Source: Diphasiastrum complanatum
Lineage: Eukaryota > Streptophyta > Lycopodiopsida > Lycopodiales > Lycopodiaceae
Assembly: GCA_029204225.1 (NCBI GenBank)
Contig: CM055103.1
Coordinates: forward strand, 22,196,709-22,260,708
Length of the DNA: 64,000 nt
Direction: 5' to 3'
Shown: positions 39,661 to 51,699 of the stretch, in pieces
How positions within the stretch are numbered: the stretch's first letter is position 1
How the letters are laid out: the number at the start of each line of letters is the position of its first letter
Program-made: the position numbers and the translations under genes
Notes under the pieces: generated by a model
What the model was told of the DNA's origin: nothing
Seen by the model: the letters and a program-made list of their open reading frames with translations, nothing else
Database searches by the model: none

Positions 39661-40407
39661 TCCGGGCCCTTTTTTCCCATCTTCATAATACAAAGCCATC
39701 TGGATGGCTCCCCGCAAATCATGAGATTGCTCCTTCCGCACAAAAGGGCGAATACTCTCTCGAAGTCCCTCCACAAAGTGAAATATTTGCATGTACATAG
39801 GAACTTCCTGAGGAATGCGTAACAAAGCCTCTCGATACTTGTCTGCATAATCCTGCACGCTCAAGTTACCCTGCTTCAAATAAGACCATTGTTGCATGGC
39901 TCTGTTGTCTTCATCCATAGGCATCCAGTTTTGCGCAAACATTTGCCGGAATGCCTCCCATGTGGTTGGAACTAGGTCATCCTTTTCCACCTTCCTCCAC
40001 CACCTTTGTGCTGACTCTTGAAAATGATATGTGGCTTCAGCAATCATCTCAGTTTCATCGTCTATGCCACACATCTGGAATGCTTTCTCCCACTTTTGCA
40101 ACCAATTCTCAACGGCATCAGTAGTTCTCATAGATACTGCTCCAGTGAACTTCGGAGGTTTTAAATCTTTGATAGTAGGTAGCTTTCTCTTTCGAAACCC
40201 CAACTCAGCTTCATGGCCCGTTGACAATGTCCTTTCTGCTTCCATAGATGTACCACTGACTCTCTCAGGAACACTAACCCCTTTACCTTTGAGTTGCTCC
40301 AAAATCAGCTTAAGAGTAGCTTCGATAGTATCCACCTTGGAACATACAACATCTAATCTCTGTGAATCTTGACTGGTGTTGCTTGCGGATGCCATAGCAA
40401 AAAGATA
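39661..40407 (-). pseudogene. Ty3/gypsy gag (first gag of the cluster), nearly intact
   Basis: The long minus frame to about 40407 (MASASNTSQDSQ...) begins with a helical Nt region. LPTIKDLKPPKFTGAVSMRT and NWLQKWEKAFQMCGID follow, then ATYHFQESAQRWWRKVEKDD (the conserved WW of the capsid) and WEAFRQMFAQNWMP. Further on come YLKQGNLSVQDYADKYREAL and FVEGLRESIRPFV. This is a full retrotransposon capsid domain without stops. An upstream ATG at 40443 is also possible. It is truncated after LYYEDGKKGP, before any zinc knuckle, and fused to the RT sliver. Confidence 0.9.
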
Positions 40408-40943
40408 GGTAGCAGAAACAAAGCAAAACCAAGCTCTCAGCACCTCAAATCACTACACAGATAAGTTGCTCTGAATTCCTAGAAGAACTGAATAGAATAG
40501 ATCTCCTACAGCCAAGTTCTAACTACACATAGACTCTTCTTCTCCAAAAACCAGCAAACTAGGGTTTCAAACTGACAATTGGCAAAAAACTATGGATGAT
40601 CACCGAATCAAAAGGCGAAAAGCCTTACCCTACCAGCGACCTACCACAAGAAGCTTATTGCAACTGACAGATCTGAAAAATACTGAGTATTGAAGAAGTT
40701 ACAAACAGAGTTACAAATCCTATGTGGGCTGGGTTTTCACAAAAGCGAAGAGAATAATCAAGCCGCGTAGTAGAAAATGCTCAAAGGCTGCCAGAAGATC
40801 AGCAATCCACCATAGGGCTTCAATCTGCTATCTTATGGGCTCCAAACCTATTAACAGATCACCTACAGTAGGGCGCTAGCTCTCCAAGAATGCTCCAAAC
40901 CTAACTGAAGTTGCCAAATCCCACACAAGTCTTGAAAGTAACT
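40408..40943 (-). mobile_element. Untranslated leader of the first gypsy element
   Basis: Non-coding stretch between the primer site and the gag start on the minus strand. Confidence 0.6.
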
Positions 40944-40955
40944 GCTCTGATACCA
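40944..40955 (-). promoter_or_regulatory. tRNA-Met primer binding site
   Basis: The minus strand reads TGGTATCAGAGC, an exact match to the initiator tRNA-Met complement, three bases after the LTR end GCAACA. Confidence 0.85.
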
Positions 40956-40958
40956 AAA

Positions 40959-41511
40959 TGTTGCACACAAACTCACAAACCCTAAGTAAATACACAGAAT
41001 TGCCCGGCAAATCCGTTACTTTATTAATCTCAAGCAAATGTACATAGATCAACAAGCAAACATGAGAGCTCTGCTACAAGTCTCCTCCCAACCATAGCTG
41101 CATAGGAATACCATAATCATAATGAGGAATGCCTGACAAGGCTCACCTTATATCCCCTCAAGCACCCCTTAACCTTGACACATCCTAACGTCGACATATG
41201 GCAAACTCCATGCACAGCCGACACTTGCCACTTGGCAGTACCCTGACACATAGGCAAGCTAGTAGGTGGACAGTCTGACACGTCACTCATGCATTGGACC
41301 AAGTGTCCCAATGAGCATACGACACGTCCTATTGACCCGTCCATTGACCGTCCGACAAGTGTCACTCATGCATTGGACCAAGTGTCCCAGTGAGCATATG
41401 ACACGTGTCACATTGACCGGTCAATCCTTCCTACTTCTTAGGAGGTTAGTCCAGCAGACTCTCATGAGACCCAGTACCCCCTTGGCCATCTCGGATTTAG
41501 TCACTATAACA
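40959..41511 (-). mobile_element. 5' LTR of the first gypsy element
   Basis: It is bounded by the primer site on the left (TGTTGC...). On the + strand it ends at about CTATAACA, 41511. A TATA-like GGATATAAGG (minus) lies near 41150. Internally GTGTCACTCATGCATTGGACCAAGTG-type blocks occur twice (about 41283 and 41357). Relatives lie at 37362-37590 (+) and 46540-46870 (-). The right end is estimated. Confidence 0.7.
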
Positions 41512-42800
41512 GATTTTTTCAATTGCAATTTACAATTGTCTCCACAGGCCGGTGACTTAGCCATTTACAATTTAATAATTACAATTTACCATTTACATTG
41601 GGCAAAGGGATTCAAGGTACATGTGACACTCAAGGCATGTCAATTTTATGCAGCCCAAAACTTTCCAGTTGTGTATCGGCTTATGGAACTATAATGGTTG
41701 TCTCTCTTCTTCTATAGAGGGTGACTTACAAGATTTTTTTGATCAAGGAGATATTTATTCTTTTATAGAGACACACACAATAGCCGTATCAAGAGTCTAC
41801 TGGACTTTATAGCATTCACCTAGTTTTTGGTACATAGAGAGTCCAATTTAAGTGTATCAATCCCTATTGGATTTTTTCAAGGATAAAAATTTAAAATGGC
41901 TTGTCGTGTTATAGCAAGATTCCAAGGAATATCATGGAATGTGTGCATGTGTACCTTGAAGGCATACCTTGATGTGTGCCTATGCACTCAAAAGCATACC
42001 TTGATTAAGCAAATAATCCCCACAATGGTCGTGATCATGGTTTCATAAATAACTTCCAGTTCACCAATGCTTGAAGATCTTCTCAAGCATCCAAAAAATG
42101 ACAAGTGGTGGTAGACATTCACACTGACAGATGTAATTGAGTTGGATTCTCTCCTTCCTCTATACTTTCCCTTTTCATTTCAACATTATACACAAATCCT
42201 AAATCCTAGAATTGTGAATGTGCCCAATACGCTCCTCCCTATTCCTAGCCTTCCAGTGCAATCATTTATTGTACAATGTTTTTGTTAGTAGATTGTGACC
42301 GTGATTCTTACCTCCACATATCTAGATTGAAATTTGCTTCAATAACAAAGATTGACTATGATTGTTTTGAGTTTACCCTAAACAAATGGAAGAAGAAAAG
42401 GTTCTCATACGTCTCTCACTTATAGACTAAGTGATGATTTTGCACTTTTCATCATATCCTCACTAAAGCCATAGCTTGAAAGTTGTTTACTCCATAAGAT
42501 CTATACATTTCTAACAATATATAGCTCCTTGGAAAAAGAGCATATGGAAAATACAAATAGGATTGTGTGTACTAATTGGGATAGTGTTGAAAGATGAAGT
42601 TTTAAAATTGCAAAAAGAATCATTAGCGATACTAGATCCAAAGTTGCATTTTTAGAAATGTTTTTTTTCCCAGAAACGCGTTTATGGGCAACTATGCAAC
42701 AAGTATTCTTGCTAGTCAAACGAGACGAGTAGGCAAAGTTCCTATGGGTCAAGATCACAAGGCATGACATTACCCTTCTAATGCATGATTCAATGACAAA
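41512..42800. other. No gene recognised
   Basis: AT-rich sequence with repeated CAATTTACAA words at 41520-41600 and only short frames. Confidence 0.4.
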
Positions 42801-43246
42801 TAAACATTTTGTTAAACGTTTCATTCTATTTAATGCTAATAGATTGCAATTTACCATAAGAGTAGCTACTAAACAATTTTAATGAGTATTAAAATTATCC
42901 TTTAGAGAGAATTCAGATCATAGGAAAAAAAAACAATTGCTCTAGCATAATAGAATTGAATGGAGCCTTCTTATATAGTTTCTTAATGATTGATAAAAGC
43001 TAATGAGCCTAAAGTAAATAGCAAAATAACAAAAGCTATTCACTAATAATACTACCTATATATGGTAAGAACCAAAAATGAACTTCTAAGTACTAAATAG
43101 ATCCTAGTCTATTTGTAGTGCACCCACCTACATGCATAAGCCTTAAAAAATAAATTTACTATAAATAGAATGGCTCTTAAAAATAGCACACATGCATGGC
43201 CAAACCACCATTAAGGGGTATCAAATAAACATTAATTCCTAACACT
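42800..43246 (-). mobile_element. 3' LTR of copia element
   Basis: On the minus strand, TGTTAGGAATTAATG starts right after the polypurine tract at 43247-43256. A TATA-like CTATATAAGAAGG lies near 42975. The left limit is not defined by a repeat and is approximate. Confidence 0.55.
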
Positions 43247-43256
43247 CCCCCTAAAT
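43247..43256 (-). promoter_or_regulatory. Copia polypurine tract
   Basis: The minus strand reads TTTAGGGGGAG directly before the LTR start TGTTAGG, a standard copia arrangement. Confidence 0.75.
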
Positions 43257-45254
43257 GTTTACTTTGTTATCTATTACTCCTAAAAGTTCTCTAAACTTTT
43301 GAAATTTTTCTTTGCCAAGACCTTTGGTAAAGATATTTGCGACTTGTTCTTCCGTAGGGCAATAGATAAGCTCCACTTCGTCACTTTGAATTTTCTCTCT
43401 GATGAAGTGTTGTTGTACTTTAATATGCTTTGTCCTGCTGTGAAAAACTGGATTTTTTGCCAATTTAATATAACTCTGATTGTCGCATTGAAGTACTGTA
43501 GGTGAATCTTGTACCATGTGTAGATCATGTAGAATCCTTCGCAACCATGTTGCTTCACATGTTGCTCTTGTAGTAGCTCGATATTTTGCCTCTGTAGATG
43601 ATAAAGCAATAGTATGCTGCTTCTTTGAACTCCAAGAGATAGCACCAGAACCAAGCTTAAAAACATAACCTGTAGAAGATCTTCGGTCTTCCGCATCTCC
43701 AGCCCAATTAGCATCCACATATCCCTGTAACTTAGAAAATACCAAATCTCAAAGTGCCCTTGATATATTTGAGTATTCGCTTAGCAGCTTTCCAAAGAAT
43801 CTGCTTAGGCTTAGCCATAAACTGACTAACCATACTCACAGCATAAGCAATATCTGGTCTTCTAGTAGTTAGATAGATTAAGCTTCCAACAAGCTTTCTA
43901 TATAACGTCTCATCTACATCCTGATCTTCCTCAACTTTAGTAAGCTTACATCCACTATCATATGGTGTAGAAATAGGCTTGCACTCTAACATATTGAACT
44001 TTTCAAGAAGTTCATAAGCATACTTAGATTAGAAATAAATAGTCCCTGTGCTACTCTCCATACCTCAATCCCAAGAAAATATTATAAGATCATCCACATA
44101 CATCACTACAATAACAGTATGACTATCCCTAATCAAAACATAAAGTGTATGCTCCGAACTATTTCTTTGAAAGCCAAGCTCCTCAAAGTATGTGTCAATC
44201 CTCGTGTACCACGCCCTGGGTGCCTGCTTAAGTCCATATAGTGCCTTGTCCAACCTGCAAACCTTGTCTTCATGTCCTGCTATTATGTATCCCTCTGGCT
44301 GCTCCATGTAGACTTCTTCCTCTAGAAATCCATTTAGGAATGCACTCTTTACATCCATTTGTTGAATATCCCATCCAAATTGAGCTGCCAATGATAAAAC
44401 AGTCCTCATAGTAGCAGACTTAGCAACTGGTGCAAAAGTTTCCTCATAGTCAATCCCTTCTTGTTGAGCATAACCTTTTGCCACCAATCTGTACTTAGTT
44501 CTATAGACCCACTTGCATCTAGTGGCCTTTTTACCTGTAGGTAACTGAACAAGTCTTCAAGTCTTGTTCTTCATGATTGAGTTGTACTCCTCATCCATAG
44601 CTTTCCTCCAAATATCCGCTTTTTCAGCCTCTCTAAAAGTAGATGGATTCTTGGTTTCTAATATTGTGGCCATATATGCAAAATGTACATCCCCATCTTC
44701 ATGATGATCCTCCTGTCGATCTTGATCTTCATGTTGCTTTTCAAGTCTAGTTGATCTCCTAGTTCCATGTGTACTGGATTCTCCCTGTTCCATAATAACA
44801 CTATCCTCGATAGTTTCATAGTACCACCTAGGCAATCTTCTAGCTTCTGATGTAGGATGCTTCCTGCCTGGTGAAGTAGAAGGTGAATAAGTATCCCATA
44901 TACTTGACCTCTCCTTCCTCTTTCCTATCTCAACGAAAGTCACTCTAGGTTCTTGAATTGGCGTAGACGATACATGTGTTGATTCAGGTTCTTGTAATAA
45001 CTCATCACATAATATAGGGATTCCTCCGTCTTGATCCTTATCAAAATATATCTCTGTATCTTTATGAGTTGATTCATCATCAAAGACTACATCCCTACTT
45101 ATGATTATTTTCTTACCCTCCAAGTCATATAACCTGTATCCCTTCTCTTGATTATCATAACCAAGAAATAAACACTTGGTCGCCTTAGAATCCAATTTGC
45201 TCCTTGAATCCTTAGGTATGTAAGAATAAGCAATACTCCCAAATACTCTCAAAT
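43257..45254 (-). pseudogene. Ty1/copia pol: integrase end, RT, RNase H
   Basis: The minus strand has, in order: integrase C terminus and linker (44557-45252: MRVFGSIAYSYIPKDSRSKLD, CLFLGYDNQEKGYRLYD, then KADIWRKAMDEEYNSIMKNKT). RT follows (44065-44487: VAKGYAQQEGIDYEETFAPVAK, QMDVKSAFLNG, YGLKQAPRAWY, and the YVDD box in VVMYVDDLIIF). RT end comes next (43732-43992: RRPDIAYAVSMVSQFM, RILKYIKGT), then RNase H (43251-43745: [38 protein letters not shown]). Stops and frameshifts separate RT from the flanking parts, so it is inactive, but each block is well kept. Gag, protease and the integrase core are missing beyond 45254. Confidence 0.93.
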
Positions 45255-45279
45255 TGTTTGAGAGTGTTTGGGAGTATTG
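45231..45279. repeat. Fold-back at the copia 5' truncation
   Basis: CAATACTCCCAAATACTCTCAAA (45231-45253) is followed after TTG by TTTGAGAGTGTTTGGGAGTATTG (45257-45279), its complement with one mismatch. The left arm is copia coding sequence (integrase). The right arm begins unrelated DNA. Confidence 0.9.
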
Positions 45280-46539
45280 TGAAGTTATGTCACTTCAACT
45301 TTCATGTCAATATCACAAGTCTAAGCCCAATCATAGGTGAAAGATTAAATTTTTCTCAAGTGTCGACCTTCCTTCAACAATTCTAGAAATAGGATTCAAT
45401 GTAAAAAAACTTCAATAAAGAATTGCAAATTGGTGTTGTTGAAATTTCAGTTCTAATCTTGAATGCTTCATAGGAAACTACATATTAAATGGCCATGCTT
45501 ATGTACATTGAGTGGGATGCATGTTTCATAGGTATAGAAAATCTTCCCAAAGCTATTAATTATATATAACAATCCGTCTTAGAATTCATGCATCCAAGCA
45601 TTCTTGTGGTACTGTTGTGGTTTTCTACATTGAGCAATTGTTGCCTTCAATTATCTTATAGATTTACATGTGTAAAGGTCCAGCTTGAAGACGATATTAT
45701 AAATTGAATCCAAATTTTCACAAGGACTAAATATTTGGATGTGGTCTAGGTTCTTTGCAATGACGAGAAGATAATAAATCTATTAAGAAATATCTCACCA
45801 AGGATGAGTGGAGCAACTTCAAGTCCGCCTCCTTTTTGTTCAATTTCATGTCAAAATGGACTCTCTCATAAAGGTATAGTTGCCATTTTTAAAACTTGTT
45901 ATGTATGTTAGCTTTTGCCATTTTTTCAATATAATAGTACATTATGCAATATGTAGGTAGTTTGTACAATGGTACATTTTTTTTAACGTGGATCCATGAC
46001 ATGAATACTTTATCTAGTTTATGCACAAATTTTGTGTATGTGTATCTATTTGGTATGTGAAGATTCTTATAAATATAATATTTTTGGGCTTAAAAGTATT
46101 AGAGAGAAATATCTACAAGGTTCACAAACAAAAGCCAAGCTGTATGTAACTAACTAGAAAAAGCTAGTGACTATAAAACTAAAATGTGGTCCAAGATACG
46201 ACTTTTTTGTGAACATTTTTACCCATTAATAAACTATTTTTTTTAAAATAAGTAGAAAGAAAATTAGGAGACCATATATCATTGTATCTAGATCATCTTC
46301 TTTATTGCATGTCATTGTTGTCTCTAGCTATATTTGTCATAATATATGTGCTAATTCCAGTCAAATTTTTTCTAATCAAAAGTGGAAAATCTAAAGCAGC
46401 AAGAAAATGTTCTTGTTGATAGATAATCTTATTGGTGGACTTAAATAGTAAATGCATTGGCAATTCTAAAATAATGTTGAAACCAACAAAACCCTAAGAG
46501 ATGACACTTTTTTAATTCCTCTTCAAAGTACATAGCAAG
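45280..46539. other. No gene recognised
   Basis: AT-rich, with no frame longer than about 60 residues and no recognisable repeat. Confidence 0.4.
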
Positions 46540-46870
46540 ATCTTGTCACACAAACACTAAAGAGCACTATTGCAAAGTCTCCTCCCATGACCATAGTTAC
46601 ATAGTAGAAAGTCAGGCATACTAGAGAGGCTCTCCCTCTTCTAGTTCCCATACCCCTCCACCTCAAGCACCCACTTGACTCTAGTTCATGTTATTAGCCA
46701 CCTGCTCTTGCCATTTGGTAGTACCTTGACACAAGCAAGCAAGCAAGCTAGTATTTTCAATTGACAAGTGTCACTCATGTACAGGACAAGTGTTCCCATA
46801 CCGCGTGTGGCACATGTCTCATTGACTAGGAGAGTGGTGTAGTAGCCTCTAAATTAAGACCCAGTACTCC
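46540..46870 (-). mobile_element. Solo or partial LTR, same family as 40959-41511
   Basis: Shared blocks in the same order are CACACAAAC, GTCTCCTCCCA.CCATAG, CCTCAAGCACCC, GTAC(C)TTGACACA.GCAAGC, AAGTGTCACTCATG and AGACCCAGTACTCC. No coding part adjoins. Confidence 0.7.
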
Positions 46871-47860
46871 TTACCAATTACAAGTTCATGATAAGCACCA
46901 CAATCTGATGTAAGCCATTGAAATATTACAATCGACAATTTACAAGTCCAACATGTAAATTTACAATTCGCCCATGTGCAAGATAATCCTCTAGCATCAT
47001 CTTTACGTCTTATTCCTCTCTCAAACTCATTCTATATGACCGCTTATCAACATGAGAAGATTTTGGTGTTCACCATTTCTACTAGGCAGTAATGTAGATT
47101 GCAAATCATCCGCAAACACATATACAAACTCTCTTCTAATCTTACAATCTAGGGATTCTATTGCACATGTCGCATGCTAATTAGTACTACTAGTCATCTA
47201 TAGCAAAAAAAAATGTACACACTTTCAAAGCTTATACTTTAGACAATTGTGTAGTTCAGATAGATCAATGGTCTTGGAGGCACATCTCGCTCGCCATGGA
47301 TTACATAGAGCTTACCACCGTGATGACGAAGAAAAGAATTTGCCTTAACATCAACCAAAATTTCCTTGACTATTTGGGTTTACTTGTCTGCGTTTCTATT
47401 TATTTATTCATTATTTTTTTGATATAGCGTTTTTTTCTAAAGTGATGAGGATTTTTCAAGGAGTTCTAAAACCAATATGAGATGGCCTTTTATAAATTTT
47501 AACTTTCTTCAGTTGATTTTGTCAATTATTGTTTATGCTATTCGTTTGTTACTGTGGGTTGACTAGATCTCTAGACAACTCCTCAACAACGAAGGAATAA
47601 ATCGATTACAAAAAAAATAGACAACTTGCACTTATATATTGCATGTTAGTCTAGAATATGTCCTAGTCTCCTCAAGTACATAGCTTTTATTTTTGGTTGT
47701 AACAACAGTTGACAATCATGCTATAATTTTTCTAGGAACTCACTACTCAAATCCACAAATTCTTGTTTTGTTGTGCTTTCAAACCTTTACATTTGCTTTT
47801 GAATGCTTGTTCTTGCTTAGTTGAGGATTTAAGCCTTTGCAAAAATTGCATGTTTAAAGT
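46871..47860. other. No gene recognised
   Basis: Short frames only. Simple T-rich stretches near 47400-47440. Confidence 0.4.
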
Positions 47861-48343
47861 CTCTTACCAAGGATACAATAGCCAAGCAACCTGCAACAAA
47901 GCAACACAAGGGCATCAGATGGTGGACAAACCAACCCAACCAAGTCTAGATCGAATGAATCTAGCCCCCAACTATGGATCAATCACTCGCAAGAGATAGA
48001 GGAGTCATCCCAACAGCATGTATCTACTAACATCACAATTAAGCATACACTAGTGAGAGCCCAATGGGTATACTTCTACCCTCCAAGGTCCATGCAATGC
48101 CAGTAGTAGTGCATTGTGACACCTCACTAGACACATCTGCAAACTAATTGGGCCACATCATCCAGTTCCCCTACGAGTCACTGATAGACCCATAAAATCC
48201 ACCATCTTGAGTTATAGGCCTCCAACCATTAATTATGACCATAAACACATGAGGGCCCCAAACCCCTCATAATCATAATCGAATTATGGGTCGAGCTAGG
48301 CCTAATGACCTCCTAGCAGGATAATAATCTAAGATCAGTTGTG
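47861..48343 (-). mobile_element. 3' LTR of miniature chromovirus
   Basis: It starts on the minus strand with TGATGCCCACAAC just after the purine run AATAAGGGGGGAAGA (about 48345-48358). Its far end (47861-48010) is a direct repeat of 48902-49075, the partner LTR. Confidence 0.7.
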
Positions 48344-48888
48344 GGCATCACATTCTTCCCCCCTTATTCAAGTTTTGACCTCAGAACTGAAAGTTAGGGA
48401 AGTTCCTTTTCAAGCTACTTCCTGCTCCCATGAATCATGATCATCCGTATGACCTTTCCATCCCATCAGCTGCTCAGTAACTATACGATTTCTTAATCAT
48501 TTAGTTCTAGTATCCGAGATCCTTTCAAGGTCAAGTCGAGTCACAGTTGAAGATTTATCTAACAGGTCCAATCGATCTCCAAAATCAAGATGTTCTCCTT
48601 CACGTAGACTTTTCTTAAATTGACTTACGTGAAAAACTAGGTGCATTTGCGTTCCTTTTGAGAGGTCCAACTAGTAAGCCAAGGATCCAATCTTTTAGAA
48701 GATTTTATACAGTCGTCTATATCTAGCGGACAATATGTAATGCTTGTCGGTGCACATTACGTTAGAATCCTTCGATATCTGTAAGTACACCCAATCTCCC
48801 ACTTGAAAATCTCGAGGTGATCTTTTTATATTAGCATAATGTTTGTCCCTATCTTGGGCATATTCTAACAGCAAAACCGCCTAGCTTT
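48344..48888 (-). pseudogene. Chromovirus integrase C terminus with chromodomain
   Basis: The minus strand, with a few stops, reads a series of conserved blocks. The integrase tail is EYAQDRDKHYANIKRSPRDF, QVGDWVYLQISKDS and YRRLYKI, followed by LVFHVSQFKKSL. A chromodomain, LERISDTRTK-stop-LRNRIVTEQL and MGWKG..DDHDSWEQE, ends it at about 48400-48520. All of gag, protease, RT and the integrase core is missing between it and the primer site. Confidence 0.85.
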
Positions 48889-48901
48889 GGCTTTGATACC
48901 A
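48889..48901 (-). promoter_or_regulatory. tRNA-Met primer binding site
   Basis: The minus strand reads TGGTATCAAAGCC, one base from the tRNA-Met complement, abutting the 5' LTR. Confidence 0.75.
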
Positions 48902-49075
48902 CTATAAAGTCCCTCACCAAGGATACAGTAGCCAAGCAAGCTGCAACAAAGCAACACAAGGGAATCAGATGGTGGACAAACCAACCCAACAAAACCTAGA
49001 TCGAATGGATCTAGCCCCCAAGCTATGGATCAATCACTCACAAGAGATAGAGGAGCATCCTAACAACATATAGTA
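48902..49075 (-). mobile_element. 5' LTR (partial) of miniature chromovirus
   Basis: Its 170 bases match 47861-48010 at high identity (CAACAAAGCAACACAAGGG, AGATGGTGGACAAACCAACC, CAAGAGATAGAGGAG). Homology stops at about 49075, so the outer part is lost or diverged. Confidence 0.75.
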
Positions 49076-49600
49076 CTATATCTTTGATTACAATGAGATG
49101 TTCCCAATAACTATGTGAGTAGCTAGAAAAGTATTGTTATCTGTAGTGATGCACACGCGTTGAAATATTTTCCAAATAACAATACATATCTAGAGCTATT
49201 GTCATGATCTCACGTAATTATGAGTGCTTTTATCATATTGATAGATTGATCATGTAAAAAAACTAGTGCTCTTAAAGGATCTCGTGAAAAAATAAAGTAC
49301 ATGCCAACTTTACTATATGAGGTCTAATATGATAGGCCAAGTTCGAGGTGCTCATTTAATATATTTTACCATTTAGCACATGTTTAAATGTAAAGGCAAT
49401 CACAAGAATTTCTCTCTTATTGGTCTAATGTGTAGGTGAATTATGGACCCTTGAAACTAGTTAAGGTTGCTTTATTATCATTGATCTTGATCAAGGGAGG
49501 TGTTTGATTTGCATAAGTGTGTGGCCAAGATTCATTTGGGCCAAAGTGCTCTACACCATAAAAGTGTAATGTAATTCACCATTCATTGAGTTAGTTAAGA
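49076..49600. other. No gene recognised
   Basis: AT-rich intergenic or intron sequence. Confidence 0.4.
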
Positions 49601-49625
49601 GTTTTGGAACTCATTGGTGGCATCT

Positions 49626-49630
<5 letters not shown>

Positions 49631-49689
<59 letters not shown>
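49631..49689. repeat. (TC)n microsatellite
   Basis: About 29 uninterrupted TC units. Confidence 0.97.
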
Positions 49690-49690
<1 letters not shown>

Positions 49691-49899
49691 TGTGAGAGAT
49701 ATAGCTTGACTGTGCATGTATTATTCATTTGTATGCTTGTGGAGCATTCGGCCTACTTCATGCACATTTGGATCAAATCCAAATTATGGCTTTTTGTTTT
49801 CTTTTACGGATCTTTTAAATGATATATCGATCATTTGCTTTCTACCCCTTCAATGCACCATTAATTACTGCTTGATTTGTTGTCTCAAACTTATTTGAA

Positions 49900-51380
49900 G
49901 AATATAGTGTTGGATGGAAAATCATTGGAAATATTGCTATCACACACTACCTTAGAATATAGATGGAAGGACTGATATCTCAAAAGTAGATATTGCTATT
50001 AATTTTTGTCTTATAAGTGGATATTGTTGTTAATGGTTACCTTGAAGTATATATTAAAAACACAGCCTTAGTGTAAGGATAAACATGTATATCTTACTTA
50101 CAAAGCATCAAAAGGAGTGACATTGGAGCCAAATTACCCAACCACTTAGAAGCTAGAGATTGAACAATAGTAGCTTCAACTCTAGACCATAGGGTGTGAA
50201 TGCTAATTAGAAGAGGGAGCTGGTAATTGAAACTCGACTCAATATGGAGTAGGACGAGTTCTTACATGGCTCTATATACTCATGAAGTGCATGTTCATGT
50301 GTCCATGCAACCCCACATCATACCAAACATAACTCTGGCTATTATTGATACCCCACATCATGCATATAGTATTTCAAAACCATGTACCGCTCCTTAGAGT
50401 GCTTGGGCTTTCTCAAGGTTATTAATTTCGAAGCTGGCCAAATTTCAAGGTGTAACTAACAATCTTGATAGAGGCCTAATACACCATTTCTAGAATGACT
50501 TTGAATCCTAAGTAACTGGACATGGACGTAACAGTTGGAATCAGTTAATTTACCGAACATTTTTACAAAACAATGTTGCTTCAAGGTTTAGACAATTTTT
50601 GTTAGAAATGCAGCTGCTATTGTTTAAAATTGTTTCCTAAAAAAGTTGAATATACCATTGTGTCACTTATAATCTTTTTGACGATTACATGCAAGTTAAT
50701 GCCTCAAGATTCATCTGAAGAAAATCATTTTGGATATCATTGTCAAATATTGCCCTAAGAAATTAAATGGAAGTTCAAATAACTAGCGTCTTCGAAGTCG
50801 ATATTGCTATCATGTGTTATTTTAGAAGTGGATATTTTTCAATCATTTCCTAAGAGTATGTCTAGAAGAAACTAAAATCTTGGAATTGTCATTTCAACAA
50901 AATGTTTCTTCAAGAAAATGTTGCTTTAACATTCTAATTGTTTTTGTCAAAAATGCGGCAGGCTTTTCTTTATAAACATTGTTTCAAGAAGTTGATATAT
51001 AGTTGCATTGCCTCCAATGATCTATATTACAATGACATGCAAGTTAATGCCCCAGGGTTTGCTTGAAAAGCCATTGTTCTAGATGTGAAATCATTGTGGA
51101 AAGCATTGTCAAACACTGCCTTGGAATGTATATGAAAGAATTGATGTCTTAGAAGAGGATATTATTGTCGATTATCATCTCATGAAAGAAGTTGATGTCT
51201 TTGAAGAGGACATTATTGTCGATTATCATCTCATGATATACATGAAAGAAACACAGTCTTAGTTTTCTTAGAAAAATATTGTTTTAAATTTTAGATTGTT
51301 AATAGTTGGTGCCTCAAAAAGTTCAATATACAATTGTGTTGCCTCTAATGAATTTTATCATGACAATGCGCAAGTAAGAA
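49900..51380. repeat. Decayed tandem array, units about 350-400 bp
   Basis: Two module types recur in order. Type one is TGGAAAATCATT..AAATATTGCTATCACACACTACC, seen near 49915, 50717 and 51088. Type two is AATGTTGCTTCAAGG...ATGCAAGTTAATGCC, seen near 50567, 50915 and 51272. Divergence is high. A recent 52 bp duplication (GAGGATATTATTGTCGATTATC, 51156 and 51208) sits inside. Confidence 0.6.
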
Positions 51381-51599
51381 TCTTCATAACTCATATCATG
51401 ACAAAGAGAGTTCTCAAAAAGGACAATGGCAAAATCTTAAGAAAATAATAATTTAAATGCAAAAATGTTTAAAAAAAAAACGACGAGCAAACTATCAATG
51501 AAAGCTACTTGTTGCTCTTTTATTGCTAGAGAGTGAGATGTAAGATAAAAAATGAAAATCAAAGGATTGCAAAAGCTGTTCTTTGCTCTTTATTCAAGG

Positions 51600-51617
51600 C
51601 ACACACACACACACACG
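51600..51617. repeat. (CA)n microsatellite
   Basis: Short uninterrupted CA run. Confidence 0.9.
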
Positions 51618-51699
51618 TGCGCACACATGTAAGAAAAAAAATTTGACGAGCAAAATATTGTGAAAGGTGTTTGTTGCTCTTTTTTGTCACGAGAGAGAC

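Noticed and set aside
49604-49822. Open frame containing a (SL)n tract
   Set aside because: The run is the TC microsatellite read as protein.
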